64,000 nucleotides of DNA. Origin: JALEFZ01 sp039820545 (GTDB taxonomy: Bacteria; Bacteroidota; Bacteroidia; J057). The notes beneath the pieces were generated by a model. The model had not been told where the DNA came from, did not search any database, and saw only the letters and a program-made list of their open reading frames with translations. Numbering within the stretch: the first letter of the stretch is position 1; each line of letters begins with the position of its first letter. A program made the translations under genes and the position numbers. The stretch lies in NCBI GenBank assembly GCA_039820545.1, contig JBCBPW010000011.1, forward strand, positions 42,641 through 106,640, written 5' to 3'. Positions 34,915 to 43,215 of the stretch are shown one piece after another.

Positions 34915-35036
34915 GTCCCGAGGTTTTACGTTCGGGATTGGGCTCCCTTTAGGGATCTTCGATAAAATTCCATTCCGAGATTCATCATCGGGATTGTTTT
35001 TTTATTCCTAATAATCCCGAGTCTAATGCTCGGGAC
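34915..35036. repeat. Nested TCCCGA/TCGGGA inverted repeats
   Basis: Three short hairpins share the same half-sites: TCCCGA 34916-34921 with TCGGGA 34932-34937; ATTCCGA 34972-34978 with TCGGGAT 34988-34994; TCCCGAG 35015-35021 with CTCGGGA 35029-35035. The outer pair GTCCCGAG (34915-34922) and CTCGGGAC (35029-35036) and the inner pair TCGGGATT (34932-34939) and AATCCCGA (35013-35020) also pair across the whole element, so it can fold as one large cruciform. A fourth small TCCC-TTTA-GGGA hairpin lies at 34944-34955. It looks like a REP- or MITE-like element. Confidence 0.6.
34972..35003 (+). terminator. Possible terminator of the DUF4334 gene inside the repeat element
   Basis: ATTCCGA pairs with TCGGGAT (one G-U) and is followed, after TG, by seven T. 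It lies 112 bp after the gene's stop. Confidence 0.5.
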
Positions 35037-35100
35037 GCTGAAGGCGATAGTCAAAATTATTGAAAACTAATTTACAATCTAGTGAATGATGTGGGAAGAT

Positions 35101-35143
35101 GGAGGCAGCGCATGCCATCGTTATGCGCTGCCTCCAATTTTTT
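35101..35143 (+). terminator. Terminator hairpin between convergent DUF4334 and rmlA genes
   Basis: GGAGGCAGCGCAT at 35101-35113 pairs perfectly with ATGCGCTGCCTCC at 35123-35135 around a 9-nt loop and is followed by AATTTTTT on the plus strand. It would stop plus-strand transcription; on the minus side it lies directly after the rmlA stop without a U-tract. Confidence 0.75.
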
Positions 35144-36023
35144 AGCCATTGTGTGTCAGCAGATCCATCAGGTAGGTACCATATCCACTCTTGATCAGGG
35201 GTTGAGCAATTTGTTTCAAAGCCTCATCGTCGATGTAGCCCATGCGATAGGCCACTTCTTCGATACAACCGATCTTCAGTCCCTGACGCTTCTCGATGAT
35301 TTGGACAAAATTTTGTGCTTGCATCAAGGAATCATGGGTTCCTGTATCTAGCCACGCTGTACCTCTACCAATAATAGAGACACGGAGTGCGTCATCATCG
35401 AGATAGGCTTTGTTGACATCGGTGATCTCCAATTCTCCTCGTGGAGAAGGCGCGAGATTGCGTGCGATCTCTACGACTCGATTGTCATAGAAATAGACTC
35501 CTGGAACTGCGTAAGAAGATTTGGGTTCTTTCGGTTTTTCCTCAATGCTGATCACTTTTCCTCCTGGATCAAACGCGACCACACCATATCTTTCTGGATC
35601 TGAGACGTGGTAGGCAAATACCATTCCTCCTCCTTCTTGAGATACGGTCTCTCTTGCATGAGATAAGGTGTGTGCAAAATCTTCCCCATAGAAAATATTA
35701 TCCCCTAAAATCAGGGCGACATCATCGTTGCCGATAAAACCTGCTCCGATGACAAAGGCTTGGGCCAGTCCTTCGGGCTTGGGCTGCACGGCATAGTCAA
35801 ACTTCACGCCTAATCTCGATCCATCTCCGAGTAGTTTTTGGAACAGGGGTAAATCTGTTGGGGTAGAAATGATCAGAATCTCTTGGATGCCTGCGGACAT
35901 AAGAGCCGAGAGTGGGTAGTAGATCATCGGCTTGTCATAGACGGGCATCAACTGCTTACTGACGGTAATCGTAAGAGGATACAGACGGGTGCCAGAGCCT
36001 CCCGCTAAGATGATTCCTTTCAT
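35142..36023 (-). CDS. rfbA: Glucose-1-phosphate thymidylyltransferase
   Basis: RmlA makes dTDP-glucose from glucose-1-phosphate and dTTP, the entry step to dTDP-rhamnose and related sugars. The signature GIILAGGSGTRLYPLT (residues 3-18) and SKQLMPVYDKPMIYYPL are complete, as are LILGDNIFYG and the C-terminal allosteric segment. 293 aa, normal length. It is the last gene of the minus-strand nucleotide-sugar operon and overlaps rmlC by 4 bp (ATGA). RmlB and RmlD are not in the window. Confidence 0.96.
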   Translation of the reverse strand: MKGIILAGGSGTRLYPLTITVSKQLMPVYDKPMIYYPLSALMSAGIQEILIISTPTDLPLFQKLLGDGSRLGVKFDYAVQPKPEGLAQAFVIGAGFIGNDDVALILGDNIFYGEDFAHTLSHARETVSQEGGGMVFAYHVSDPERYGVVAFDPGGKVISIEEKPKEPKSSYAVPGVYFYDNRVVEIARNLAPSPRGELEITDVNKAYLDDDALRVSIIGRGTAWLDTGTHDSLMQAQNFVQIIEKRQGLKIGCIEEVAYRMGYIDDEALKQIAQPLIKSGYGTYLMDLLTHNG

Positions 36024-36607
36024 GGATGAAGATTTATGGTTGGATCGGCTTGATAGGAAAAAGGCGATTCAAAATCTGCCAGGAGGGGATGCTGTGTATC
36101 CTTATCTGATACAATAGGTTCCAGATCATGCCAAGCGATGGCTAGCGCAGGATCATTCCATGTAAGCCCTCCTTCAGATGCTTTGTGGTAGCTATCTGTG
36201 CATTTGTAATGAAACAAGCAGAAGTCGGAGAGCACCTGGAAACCATGTGCAAAGCCTTCGGGCACGAAGACCATCTCACGATTTTGGTCATTGATTTCAT
36301 GCACAAAGGCTTTTCCATAGGTGGGAGACCCCTTCCGTATGTCTACGGCTACGTCGAGGACGCGTCCTTCTAGTACGGTGACGAGTTTTCCCTGCGCATG
36401 CGGAGGAGCCTGGAAGTGCAGGCCCCTGAGTGTTCCTTTGATAGACTTGGACAGATTGTCCTGTACAAATTGCAGATGGCCCAGACCGATCTTATGAAAT
36501 GCTTCAGCGTTGTGCAGCTCCATGAAGAAGCCACGTGCATCGCCAAAAACGTCAGGCTTTACGATAAAAAGTTCGGGAAATTCAGTTTCAAGCTTGTGGA
36601 ACGCCAT
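36020..36607 (-). CDS. rfbC: dTDP-4-dehydrorhamnose 3,5-epimerase family protein
   Basis: Cupin epimerase that acts on the dTDP-4-keto-6-deoxyglucose made by RmlB. Diagnostic segments: VFGDARGFFMELHN, the active-site His region TLRGLHFQAPPHAQGKLV, VLDVAVDIRKGSPTYGKAF and VPEGFAHGFQVLSD. 195 aa. It overlaps both neighbours (20 bp with the UXS gene, 4 bp with rmlA), so it is tightly coupled. Since no RmlB or RmlD is present here, it may serve a dTDP-sugar pathway completed elsewhere or a related epimerase reaction. Confidence 0.93.
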   Translation of the reverse strand: MAFHKLETEFPELFIVKPDVFGDARGFFMELHNAEAFHKIGLGHLQFVQDNLSKSIKGTLRGLHFQAPPHAQGKLVTVLEGRVLDVAVDIRKGSPTYGKAFVHEINDQNREMVFVPEGFAHGFQVLSDFCLFHYKCTDSYHKASEGGLTWNDPALAIAWHDLEPIVSDKDTQHPLLADFESPFSYQADPTINLHP

Positions 36608-37544
36608 GTATTTGCTCTTTGAAGTATGCGAGCGTCTTGGCCAATCCGTCCCTGCGGGCTACTTGAGGTTCCCAACCGAGGATCTCACGCGCCCGCGTGA
36701 TGTCTGGCTGGCGGACCTTGGGGTCATCCTTGGGCAGATCTTTGAAGACGATTTTACTTTTTGAGCCTGTAAGATCAATGATTTCTCTTGCAAAATCCAA
36801 AATAGATATCTCTGAAGGATTGCCAATATTGACAGGCATCGCTTCGTCGCTGAGTAGGAGGCGATAAATTCCTTCTACCAGATCATCTACGTAGCAGAAA
36901 CTTCTCGTCTGACTCCCATCGCCAAACACGGTGATGTCTTCACCTGCTAGTGCTTGAGACATGAACGCAGGAAGGGCGCGCCCGTCGTCCATGCGCATAC
37001 GAGGCCCATAGGTATTGAAGATGCGAATGATCCGTGTCTCTAACCCGTGATAGCGGTGGTAGGCCATGGTCAAGGCTTCCATGAAACGCTTGGCTTCATC
37101 GTATACACCGCGAAATCCGATGGGATTTACGTTTCCCCAATAGCTTTCGGTTTGTGGATGCTCTAGCGGATCACCATACACTTCAGAAGTCGAGGCAATC
37201 AATACACGTGCGCCTTTTTCTTTTGCCAAGCCCAAAATCTTGTGTGTACCCATCGCTCCTACTTTGAGGGTTTGGATGGGAAGTTTTAGATAATCAATGG
37301 GGCTGGCAGGGGAGGCAAAATGGAGTATGTAGTCCAGATGACCTTCTACAAAGGTATAGTTGGTGACATCGTGTTTGATGTAGGTAAAATCGTCTACCCC
37401 AAACAGATGTGATATGTTGGAAAGATTACCTGTGATCAGGTTGTCCATGGCAATGACTTCATAGCCTTCGCGCAGGAAACGATCACAGAGATGAGAGCCG
37501 AGAAACCCGGCTCCCCCTGTGATTAATACTTTTGGTTTAGTCAT
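36588..37544 (-). CDS. UDP-glucuronate decarboxylase (UDP-xylose synthase), SDR family
   Basis: Would convert UDP-glucuronate, made by the adjacent Ugd, into UDP-xylose. Extended SDR fold: NAD-binding GGAGFLGSHL (residues 10-19), the Ser/Thr of LIASTSEVYGDP, and catalytic Tyr/Lys in GVYDEAKRF. The pattern DYILHFASPASP and RIIRIFNTYGPRM match the UXS subfamily closely. 318 aa, complete. It overlaps ugd by 8 bp and rmlC by 20 bp. An NAD-dependent 4,6-dehydratase is less likely because of the HFASPASP segment. Confidence 0.9.
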   Translation of the reverse strand: MTKPKVLITGGAGFLGSHLCDRFLREGYEVIAMDNLITGNLSNISHLFGVDDFTYIKHDVTNYTFVEGHLDYILHFASPASPIDYLKLPIQTLKVGAMGTHKILGLAKEKGARVLIASTSEVYGDPLEHPQTESYWGNVNPIGFRGVYDEAKRFMEALTMAYHRYHGLETRIIRIFNTYGPRMRMDDGRALPAFMSQALAGEDITVFGDGSQTRSFCYVDDLVEGIYRLLLSDEAMPVNIGNPSEISILDFAREIIDLTGSKSKIVFKDLPKDDPKVRQPDITRAREILGWEPQVARRDGLAKTLAYFKEQIHGVPQA

Positions 37545-38880
37545 TCGTTGCTAGCGTTTCTTCGGAACGCGTAATGGCACTACGTCCGATAGAGAAATAT
37601 TCAAAACCTGACTCCTTCATTGTCGGCAGGTCGTATACATTTCTTCCGTCAAAAATCACTGGCTGCTTCAAGCTAGCCTTGATTCGATCAAAATCAGGCG
37701 TACGGAACTCATTCCACTCTGTCACAATCAACAATGCATCTGCGTTTCCTAGTGCATCATACTGATTGTCTGCGTATTCGATATCCAGATCTGTATACTT
37801 CTTCACAGACTCAATCGCCTCTGGATCGTAAGCCTTCACTTCAGCTCCCATCTCGATGAGTTCCTTGATGATGACGAGTGAAGGTGCCTCGCGAATATCG
37901 TCAGTATTGGGCTTGAAAGCCAATCCCCAAACAGCAAATTTCTTACCCGCGAAATTTTCAGTCCCGTAGTACGCTTTCATCTTCTCTACTAACAACTGCT
38001 TCTGCAATTGGTTTACTTGCATCACAGCGTCGAGGATACGGAAAGCATAATCGTACTCCTGAGAAGTCTTGAATAAGGCAGAGACGTCTTTAGGGAAGCA
38101 AGATCCTCCATACCCTACACCTGGAAATAGGAAGCGCTTACCGATACGAGAGTCTGTCCCGATCCCTTTTCTTACATTGTCCACGTCAGCTCCGACACGG
38201 TCACACAAGTTAGAGATCTCATTCATGAAGGAAATCTTGGTAGCCAAGAATGAATTGGCTGCATACTTGGTTACCTCTGCAGAGCGCTCATCCATGAAGA
38301 TGACAGGGTTGCCAGACATCACAAATGGCTTGTATAGGCGACGCATCATTTCAGTAGCACGCTCAGAGCTTGAACCTACGACGATACGCTCAGGCTTCAT
38401 GAAGTCTTGGACAGCAAATCCCTCACGCAAAAACTCGGGATTCGATACTACGTCGAATTCCACATCTGTCTGGGCAGCGATTGCATCACGAACTTTGTCT
38501 GCAGTTCCTACGGGAACAGTAGACTTATTGACGACTACACGATAGTCTTTGAGAAGGGTACCAATTTCACTGGCGACACCCAGTACATACTTCAGATCCG
38601 CAGACCCGTCTTCTGTGGGTGGAGTAGGCAAGGCGAGGAAGATGATGTCTGCAAACTCTACAGCATCAGGCAAGGAGTCGGTGAAGTTGAGACGGCCTTC
38701 CTTGGTGTTGCGCTCAAAAAGGGTTTCCAAACCAGGCTCATAAATGGGTACCTGACCCGCGCGAAGCATCGAGAGCTTCTCCTGATTATTGTCCACACAG
38801 AGCACGTCATTTCCAGCCTCAGCGAAGCATGTCCCTGTAACCAAGCCGACATATCCTGTTCCAACTACAGCGATTTTCAT
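37537..38880 (-). CDS. ugd: UDP-glucose 6-dehydrogenase
   Basis: Oxidises UDP-glucose to UDP-glucuronate with two NAD+. NAD-binding start MKIAVVGTGYVGLVTG, the LPTPPTEDGSADL and VVNKSTVPVGTA blocks, the catalytic Cys261 in GYGGSCFPKD, and GLAFKPNTDDIREAPS in the C-terminal domain are all intact. 447 aa, full length. It is followed by the UXS gene with an 8-bp overlap, the pair needed for UDP-xylose. It begins 11 bp after the stop of the DegT aminotransferase gene. Confidence 0.96.
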   Translation of the reverse strand: MKIAVVGTGYVGLVTGTCFAEAGNDVLCVDNNQEKLSMLRAGQVPIYEPGLETLFERNTKEGRLNFTDSLPDAVEFADIIFLALPTPPTEDGSADLKYVLGVASEIGTLLKDYRVVVNKSTVPVGTADKVRDAIAAQTDVEFDVVSNPEFLREGFAVQDFMKPERIVVGSSSERATEMMRRLYKPFVMSGNPVIFMDERSAEVTKYAANSFLATKISFMNEISNLCDRVGADVDNVRKGIGTDSRIGKRFLFPGVGYGGSCFPKDVSALFKTSQEYDYAFRILDAVMQVNQLQKQLLVEKMKAYYGTENFAGKKFAVWGLAFKPNTDDIREAPSLVIIKELIEMGAEVKAYDPEAIESVKKYTDLDIEYADNQYDALGNADALLIVTEWNEFRTPDFDRIKASLKQPVIFDGRNVYDLPTMKESGFEYFSIGRSAITRSEETLATND

Positions 38881-38891
38881 GTGATTAGAAT

Positions 38892-40043
38892 TTATTTAAC
38901 CTCAGTGAATAATGTGTTGATGATCTGTTTCAGATGATCCACAATATATGTTTGTTGTTCTTTCGTCATTTCTGAATGCATCGGAAGGCTTACAACCTCC
39001 GCTGTCAATTGCTCAGATGTAGGAAAATCTCCCGCTTGATAACCATACTGCGTATATCCACCTTGCAGGTGAATCGATACAGGATAATAAATCATAGAAG
39101 GTATCCCACGATCCGCCAGCTGCTGACGAATCTCATCTCTTGCCGCACGTCCCGCCTCTACTTTCAAAGTATATTGGTGGAACACGTGGCTGTCATTATC
39201 TTCCCATTTAGGAGTCTGAATTCCAGGGACGTCACTTAATAATGCATCATAGGTACGTGCAGCCTCTCGACGAGACGCTGTATATCTATTCAGGTGTTTG
39301 AGCTTGATACCCAAGATCGCTGCCTGTATCGCATCCAGACGGCTATTGACACCGATATCGTCATGATAGTACTTACGCTTGGCTCCGTGGTTGCAGATGA
39401 CCTGTAGGCGATCTGCTAGTGCTTCATTTCGTGTGAATATCGCACCTCCATCTCCATAAGCTCCCAGATTCTTGCTGGGGTAGAAGGAAGTTGTACCTAT
39501 ATCCCCAATCGTCCCTACACGCATTTTTCGCCCATCCGAAAAAGTGTAGTACGCACCTATTCCCTGAGCAGTATCTTCTACTACATATAGGTTGTGCTTT
39601 TGGGCTACCTCCATGATAGGCTCCATATCTGCCGCCTGGCCATACAAGTGTACAGGCATGATGGCCTTTGTCTTGGGGGTAATGGCAGCCTCCAGCACCG
39701 CAGGATCGATATTGAATGTCTGAGGATCTACTTCTACAAAGACAGGCTTGAGCTGTAGCAAAGCAATGACCTCAACCGTTGCGATATAGGTAAAGGTAGG
39801 GGTAATCACCTCGTCTCCAGGCTGTAGATCCAGCGCCATTAAAGCGATTTGTAAGGCGTCGGTACCATTGGCACAAGGAATCACATGCGCTCCATCCATG
39901 TAGGTAGAAAGATCCTGGGCAAATTGCTTGACCACAGGCCCATTAATATATCGTCCAGAACGAACCACCTCTAGTACCGCCTGGTCTACTTCTTCTTGTA
40001 TGTGTTCGTACTGCGTAATGGTATCCACCATTCTAATTTCCAT
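38892..40043 (-). CDS. DegT/DnrJ/EryC1/StrS family sugar aminotransferase
   Basis: PLP-dependent enzyme that transfers an amino group to a keto-sugar nucleotide for a surface amino-sugar. GRYINGPVVKQF opens the protein; CANGTDALQIALMALDL and the PLP-binding Lys191 in FYPSKNLGAYGDGG are clear, as is DTAQGIGAYY. 383 aa; ATG 40031 is an alternative start. It is the first gene of the operon. Its substrate would be a UDP- or dTDP-3- or 4-ketosugar; the enzyme that makes the keto group is not in the window. Confidence 0.92.
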   Translation of the reverse strand: MEIRMVDTITQYEHIQEEVDQAVLEVVRSGRYINGPVVKQFAQDLSTYMDGAHVIPCANGTDALQIALMALDLQPGDEVITPTFTYIATVEVIALLQLKPVFVEVDPQTFNIDPAVLEAAITPKTKAIMPVHLYGQAADMEPIMEVAQKHNLYVVEDTAQGIGAYYTFSDGRKMRVGTIGDIGTTSFYPSKNLGAYGDGGAIFTRNEALADRLQVICNHGAKRKYYHDDIGVNSRLDAIQAAILGIKLKHLNRYTASRREAARTYDALLSDVPGIQTPKWEDNDSHVFHQYTLKVEAGRAARDEIRQQLADRGIPSMIYYPVSIHLQGGYTQYGYQAGDFPTSEQLTAEVVSLPMHSEMTKEQQTYIVDHLKQIINTLFTEVK

Positions 40044-40502
40044 ACCTCTTTCTCTTTTAATGGTTTTGGGCAGAAAAGAAATCTATCAGCGCTGACATTT
40101 GAGCCTAACAAAAAGTGCATGGACACAAACCATTGAGCGGTCAAATGTAACAATTACTTCGTGGGAGCAAACATTCCCAAGCTTAACAGATATTCTAGAT
40201 CACTGAATGGTAATTACTTTTTCCCTACACGTCTGAATCGCAACATGGCTGATAAAATCGAGGTAAAGCAACATATTTTTCTCTGAAGGAACAATGAAAT
40301 TATCTGCATCCATCAGAGGATGGTTGTCTTTTGACTTATGAGGAAAATATGTGGTAAGCAATTCTTTATGATAAGGAATTACCTTTATCCCAATACACTT
40401 GGTTCCTTTTTTTTATACTGCGCAATCCCTACCCAATTCTGTCCTATCAGACAAGGCAGAAGTTCCTTACATTTGTCCTCCAATACCTTAAATGTCTGGA
40501 TC
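40044..40502. other. Divergent intergenic stretch upstream of the sugar operon
   Basis: About 460 bp between the DegT and beta-barrel gene starts. It is AT-rich and must hold the promoters of both; I see no full consensus. An open frame from 40338 continues into the barrel gene but has no coding character before 40503. Confidence 0.5.
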
Positions 40503-41273
40503 ATGGGGCAAAAGTCTATTTTGACATGTGTGATAATCTTGCAACTGTTATATCTACATGTAAATGGTCAGGTTTCTATCAGAGACTCAGCCATCAATCT
40601 GAGTTTTATCGGGTTTAAATACCAAGGAGGCATCAATCAGGGATCGTGGGCAAATGTCTTTCCAGGTAGTGGGGAAATTGGGGGAGAATTTGGCGTCAAG
40701 TTCGCCTCAAATATATACATCACCACAGGTGGGTACTTTTATTTTGCTGATCGGGTAGACAGTAGCGCCATCCGAGAGGTGCTAGGAGATATGCTCATCG
40801 CCGATGAATTTGTCATCACCTCAGATGGCTTGCTTTCCCCTATTGCTATTTCGATCAGTGGTTTGACGATTCCCCTCAAGGTAGGAAAGGTTTTCCCTAT
40901 CATAGGTCCCAATGACAATTCAGGCTTGTATGTAGAGCTGGGAGCTAAATTTATTCAATACAACTATTGGTTTCGTGTGCCTGAAGGAAGTGTAGGATTG
41001 CTGAGAGGGGAGTATGAAAAAGGCTATGATCGACGCACCAGAGGCTTTGGGATTAATGAAGGCATTGGCTATCGACATTTTGCCAGCAACAATTACGTCA
41101 ATTTCTCTATCGGTCTTGACTTCTCTCAGTATAGGCTGGAAGATGCGCGCCCGATCTTTTTTCCTACTGGAGAGCTAGGAGGCACAAGACGTTGGGGCAG
41201 CTTCTTTGGGGTAAGCTTCGGATGGTTTTTCCCGATCTACAAGCGCGCACCTAATAAAGCATACTACTACTAA
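40503..41273 (+). CDS. Predicted outer-membrane beta-barrel protein, unknown function
   Basis: 256 aa from ATG 40503, which gives a clean signal peptide (MGQKSILTCVIILQLLYLHV, cut near NGQ). The mature chain alternates Gly/aromatic strands (GGEFGVKFASNIYITTGGYFYF, GLYVELGAKFIQYNYWF) typical of an 8-12 strand barrel. The last strand WGSFFGVSFGWFFPIY is followed by a short basic tail. The stop codon lies inside a 19-bp tandem duplication, so the exact C-terminus may be recent. I do not recognise the family. Confidence 0.68.
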   Translation: MGQKSILTCVIILQLLYLHVNGQVSIRDSAINLSFIGFKYQGGINQGSWANVFPGSGEIGGEFGVKFASNIYITTGGYFYFADRVDSSAIREVLGDMLIADEFVITSDGLLSPIAISISGLTIPLKVGKVFPIIGPNDNSGLYVELGAKFIQYNYWFRVPEGSVGLLRGEYEKGYDRRTRGFGINEGIGYRHFASNNYVNFSIGLDFSQYRLEDARPIFFPTGELGGTRRWGSFFGVSFGWFFPIYKRAPNKAYYY

Positions 41274-41288
41274 TAAAGCATACTACTA
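41251..41288. repeat. 19-bp tandem duplication over the stop codon of the barrel gene
   Basis: CTAATAAAGCATACTACTA occurs twice back to back (41251-41269 and 41270-41288). The first copy encodes the C-terminal residues and the second supplies the TAA stop. Confidence 0.75.
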
Positions 41289-41297
41289 TTAGACTGG

Positions 41298-41420
41298 GAG
41301 ACCGCTGCGCTATCAGCCGAGAGATTGCTACGCTTTGAGACTTTATGCTGTAACCTTCAGTCTCGTAGTCTCTGAAAGAGACGGTCTCTAAATCTCGCAG
41401 CGAAGCGGTCTCGTAGTCTC
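41298..41420. repeat. Repeat island with GAGACCGCT/AGCGGTCTC inverted repeat
   Basis: GAGACCGCTGCGCT at 41298-41311 and AGCGAAGCGGTCTC at 41399-41412 are inverted copies (one mismatch). Between them TCTCGTAGTCTC occurs at 41361-41372 and again at 41409-41420, and GTCTC-tgaaa-GAGAC forms a small hairpin at 41368-41382. No coding frame. Looks like a mobile or recombined palindromic element. Confidence 0.55.
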
Positions 41421-41435
41421 CAAGGTTTACAGTCT

Positions 41436-42998
41436 TTACTCAAGGCTTTCCCACGCATACTTGACCTTCTCCAAGCGTATATTCAACTGCTTGAGGGCTT
41501 CAGCTACCTCTTCAAGATTGCTACGGACGATCTTGGAGAGTCGAGCATCGACAAAGAGATTCTTATCCAACTGGTGAAACTCCTCAGGCTCATCACTTTC
41601 GAGATGCCCTTGCTGCGTTTGGATGTAGGTCGATATTTTGTCGAAGCGTTCCTCCCAGTGACGGGCCACTAGTGGATGGGGTTTCTTGAAGATCACTTCT
41701 TTTCGCTCTATTTGATGGGTCTCCAAATCGTGCTGGTACTCGATAGAGTTGAAATTAATCTCTAAGGCGTGGGCACGTACAGACTTCCGCGCCTTGAGTC
41801 TATGACGGAGCGTTTCTTCTTTATCGTAGATATTGACTACCTGGAAGTCCGTTGTATTGAGGGCGTTATATTCTGAGATTTTGATCAGGTCTCCCTGAAA
41901 CTGTTTTTCTTTTTGGAGAATGTGATAATACAAATCTTTGAAAGGTAGCAATCGATCCTCCGCTATCACACGCTTGATCCGGGTTTCTTCTTCTACCTCC
42001 TGTTCAAACTCCTCCATCTCCTTTCGGACCATATTCAGATTGATGGCGATCGAGTATCCATGCTTGCGGATGGTTTCGCTGACGATCTCCTGTATTTCTT
42101 CCTTTTGGTTGGGATGTGACCACAGACAGTGCACGATGATGAAACAGTCCATCAAGTCCACTTGGCTGCGTCCATTCAAGAAGGCTGAGGTACGTAGCAA
42201 GCGAATGATTTTTTTCCAGCGTCTATCGTAAGCCCGCAAAGGAGCTGTGCCACGATTGGGCTTCTGGTTGTACTGCTCCATTTTGATGCGGACTACCTGT
42301 ACGGTATTCAGCACTTCTGCTGGGACCTCTATCTGATCGATTTGCTTGCTCCACAGTCCCAGCTCCTCATTGCTGATTTTGTCTGCTGCACTCAGATTAT
42401 CCTCGTATACGTCCCGCGTATCGGTGATCATGCGCAGGAAATTTTGCTGGCTGCGTACCCCGCCCATCTCATAGCGGATCAGGAAGCGATCCCAGAGTGG
42501 CATGAAGCTTTCTTTTTCAGGCGGAAGCTCGTTGGAGGCCGTGATGATGCCTTTGAGGTCTACCTTGATTTCCTGTTCTCCATTTCGGTATATCTTCTCA
42601 TTGAGAATCGTAAGCAGCGCATTTTGGATGGCGGGGCCTGACTTCCAGATTTCATCGAGAAAGACGATGTTGGCTCCTGGTAAATACTTCTCCGTCAAAC
42701 GTTCATACTTATCCTCTTCTTTCAGCTTCTTGATGGACACAGGGCCAAAAATCTCATCTGGTGTAGAGAACTTGCTCATGAGATATTCGAAGGAAAGACC
42801 GTCTCGAAAGGCATACTTTAGTCTCCGAGCGATCAAGCTTTTTCCCACCCCTGGAGGGCCCAGGAAGAAGATACTCTCACCCGCAATGGCGCTTAGCAGG
42901 GCTAATTTTATCGGGGTCTCGCGTTCGTACAAGCCTTCGCACAAGCCGTCCATCAATCGCTTGATCTTTCCTCTTACATCAGTCAGCGTGGATTCCAT
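41436..42998 (-). CDS. RavA-like AAA+ ATPase (MoxR family)
   Basis: 520 aa from ATG 42998 (MESTLTDVRGKI); the ATG at 43100 adds a stretch unlike the family. AAA+ domain with Walker A GPPGVGKS (residues 47-54), RLKYAFRDGLSFEYLMSKFSTPDE typical of RavA, Walker B NIVFLDEIWK and sensor 1 ITASNELPPE. The C-terminal 250 residues are helical and charged. RavA is a chaperone-like ATPase that usually works with a von Willebrand-domain partner (ViaA); no such gene follows here. Function in this organism unknown. Confidence 0.85.
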   Translation of the reverse strand: MESTLTDVRGKIKRLMDGLCEGLYERETPIKLALLSAIAGESIFFLGPPGVGKSLIARRLKYAFRDGLSFEYLMSKFSTPDEIFGPVSIKKLKEEDKYERLTEKYLPGANIVFLDEIWKSGPAIQNALLTILNEKIYRNGEQEIKVDLKGIITASNELPPEKESFMPLWDRFLIRYEMGGVRSQQNFLRMITDTRDVYEDNLSAADKISNEELGLWSKQIDQIEVPAEVLNTVQVVRIKMEQYNQKPNRGTAPLRAYDRRWKKIIRLLRTSAFLNGRSQVDLMDCFIIVHCLWSHPNQKEEIQEIVSETIRKHGYSIAINLNMVRKEMEEFEQEVEEETRIKRVIAEDRLLPFKDLYYHILQKEKQFQGDLIKISEYNALNTTDFQVVNIYDKEETLRHRLKARKSVRAHALEINFNSIEYQHDLETHQIERKEVIFKKPHPLVARHWEERFDKISTYIQTQQGHLESDEPEEFHQLDKNLFVDARLSKIVRSNLEEVAEALKQLNIRLEKVKYAWESLE

Positions 42999-43215
42999 AT
43001 CGGGTAAAACACCCAAATGATGGCTTTGTTTGAGCGAATGTAGATATGTACGTGTAGAGATGAAGAGAGGCGATCCCAGAAGGGATTTCACTACGTTCAA
43101 GACAAGAGACGAAAGATGATCTATTCCCAGAATGAGTAGGCTTTGGTTTTAGCATTACCACATCGATAAGTCCCAGCCCTCTCCAGTGTTTCATTGGTTC
43201 TTATATTCTACCTGC

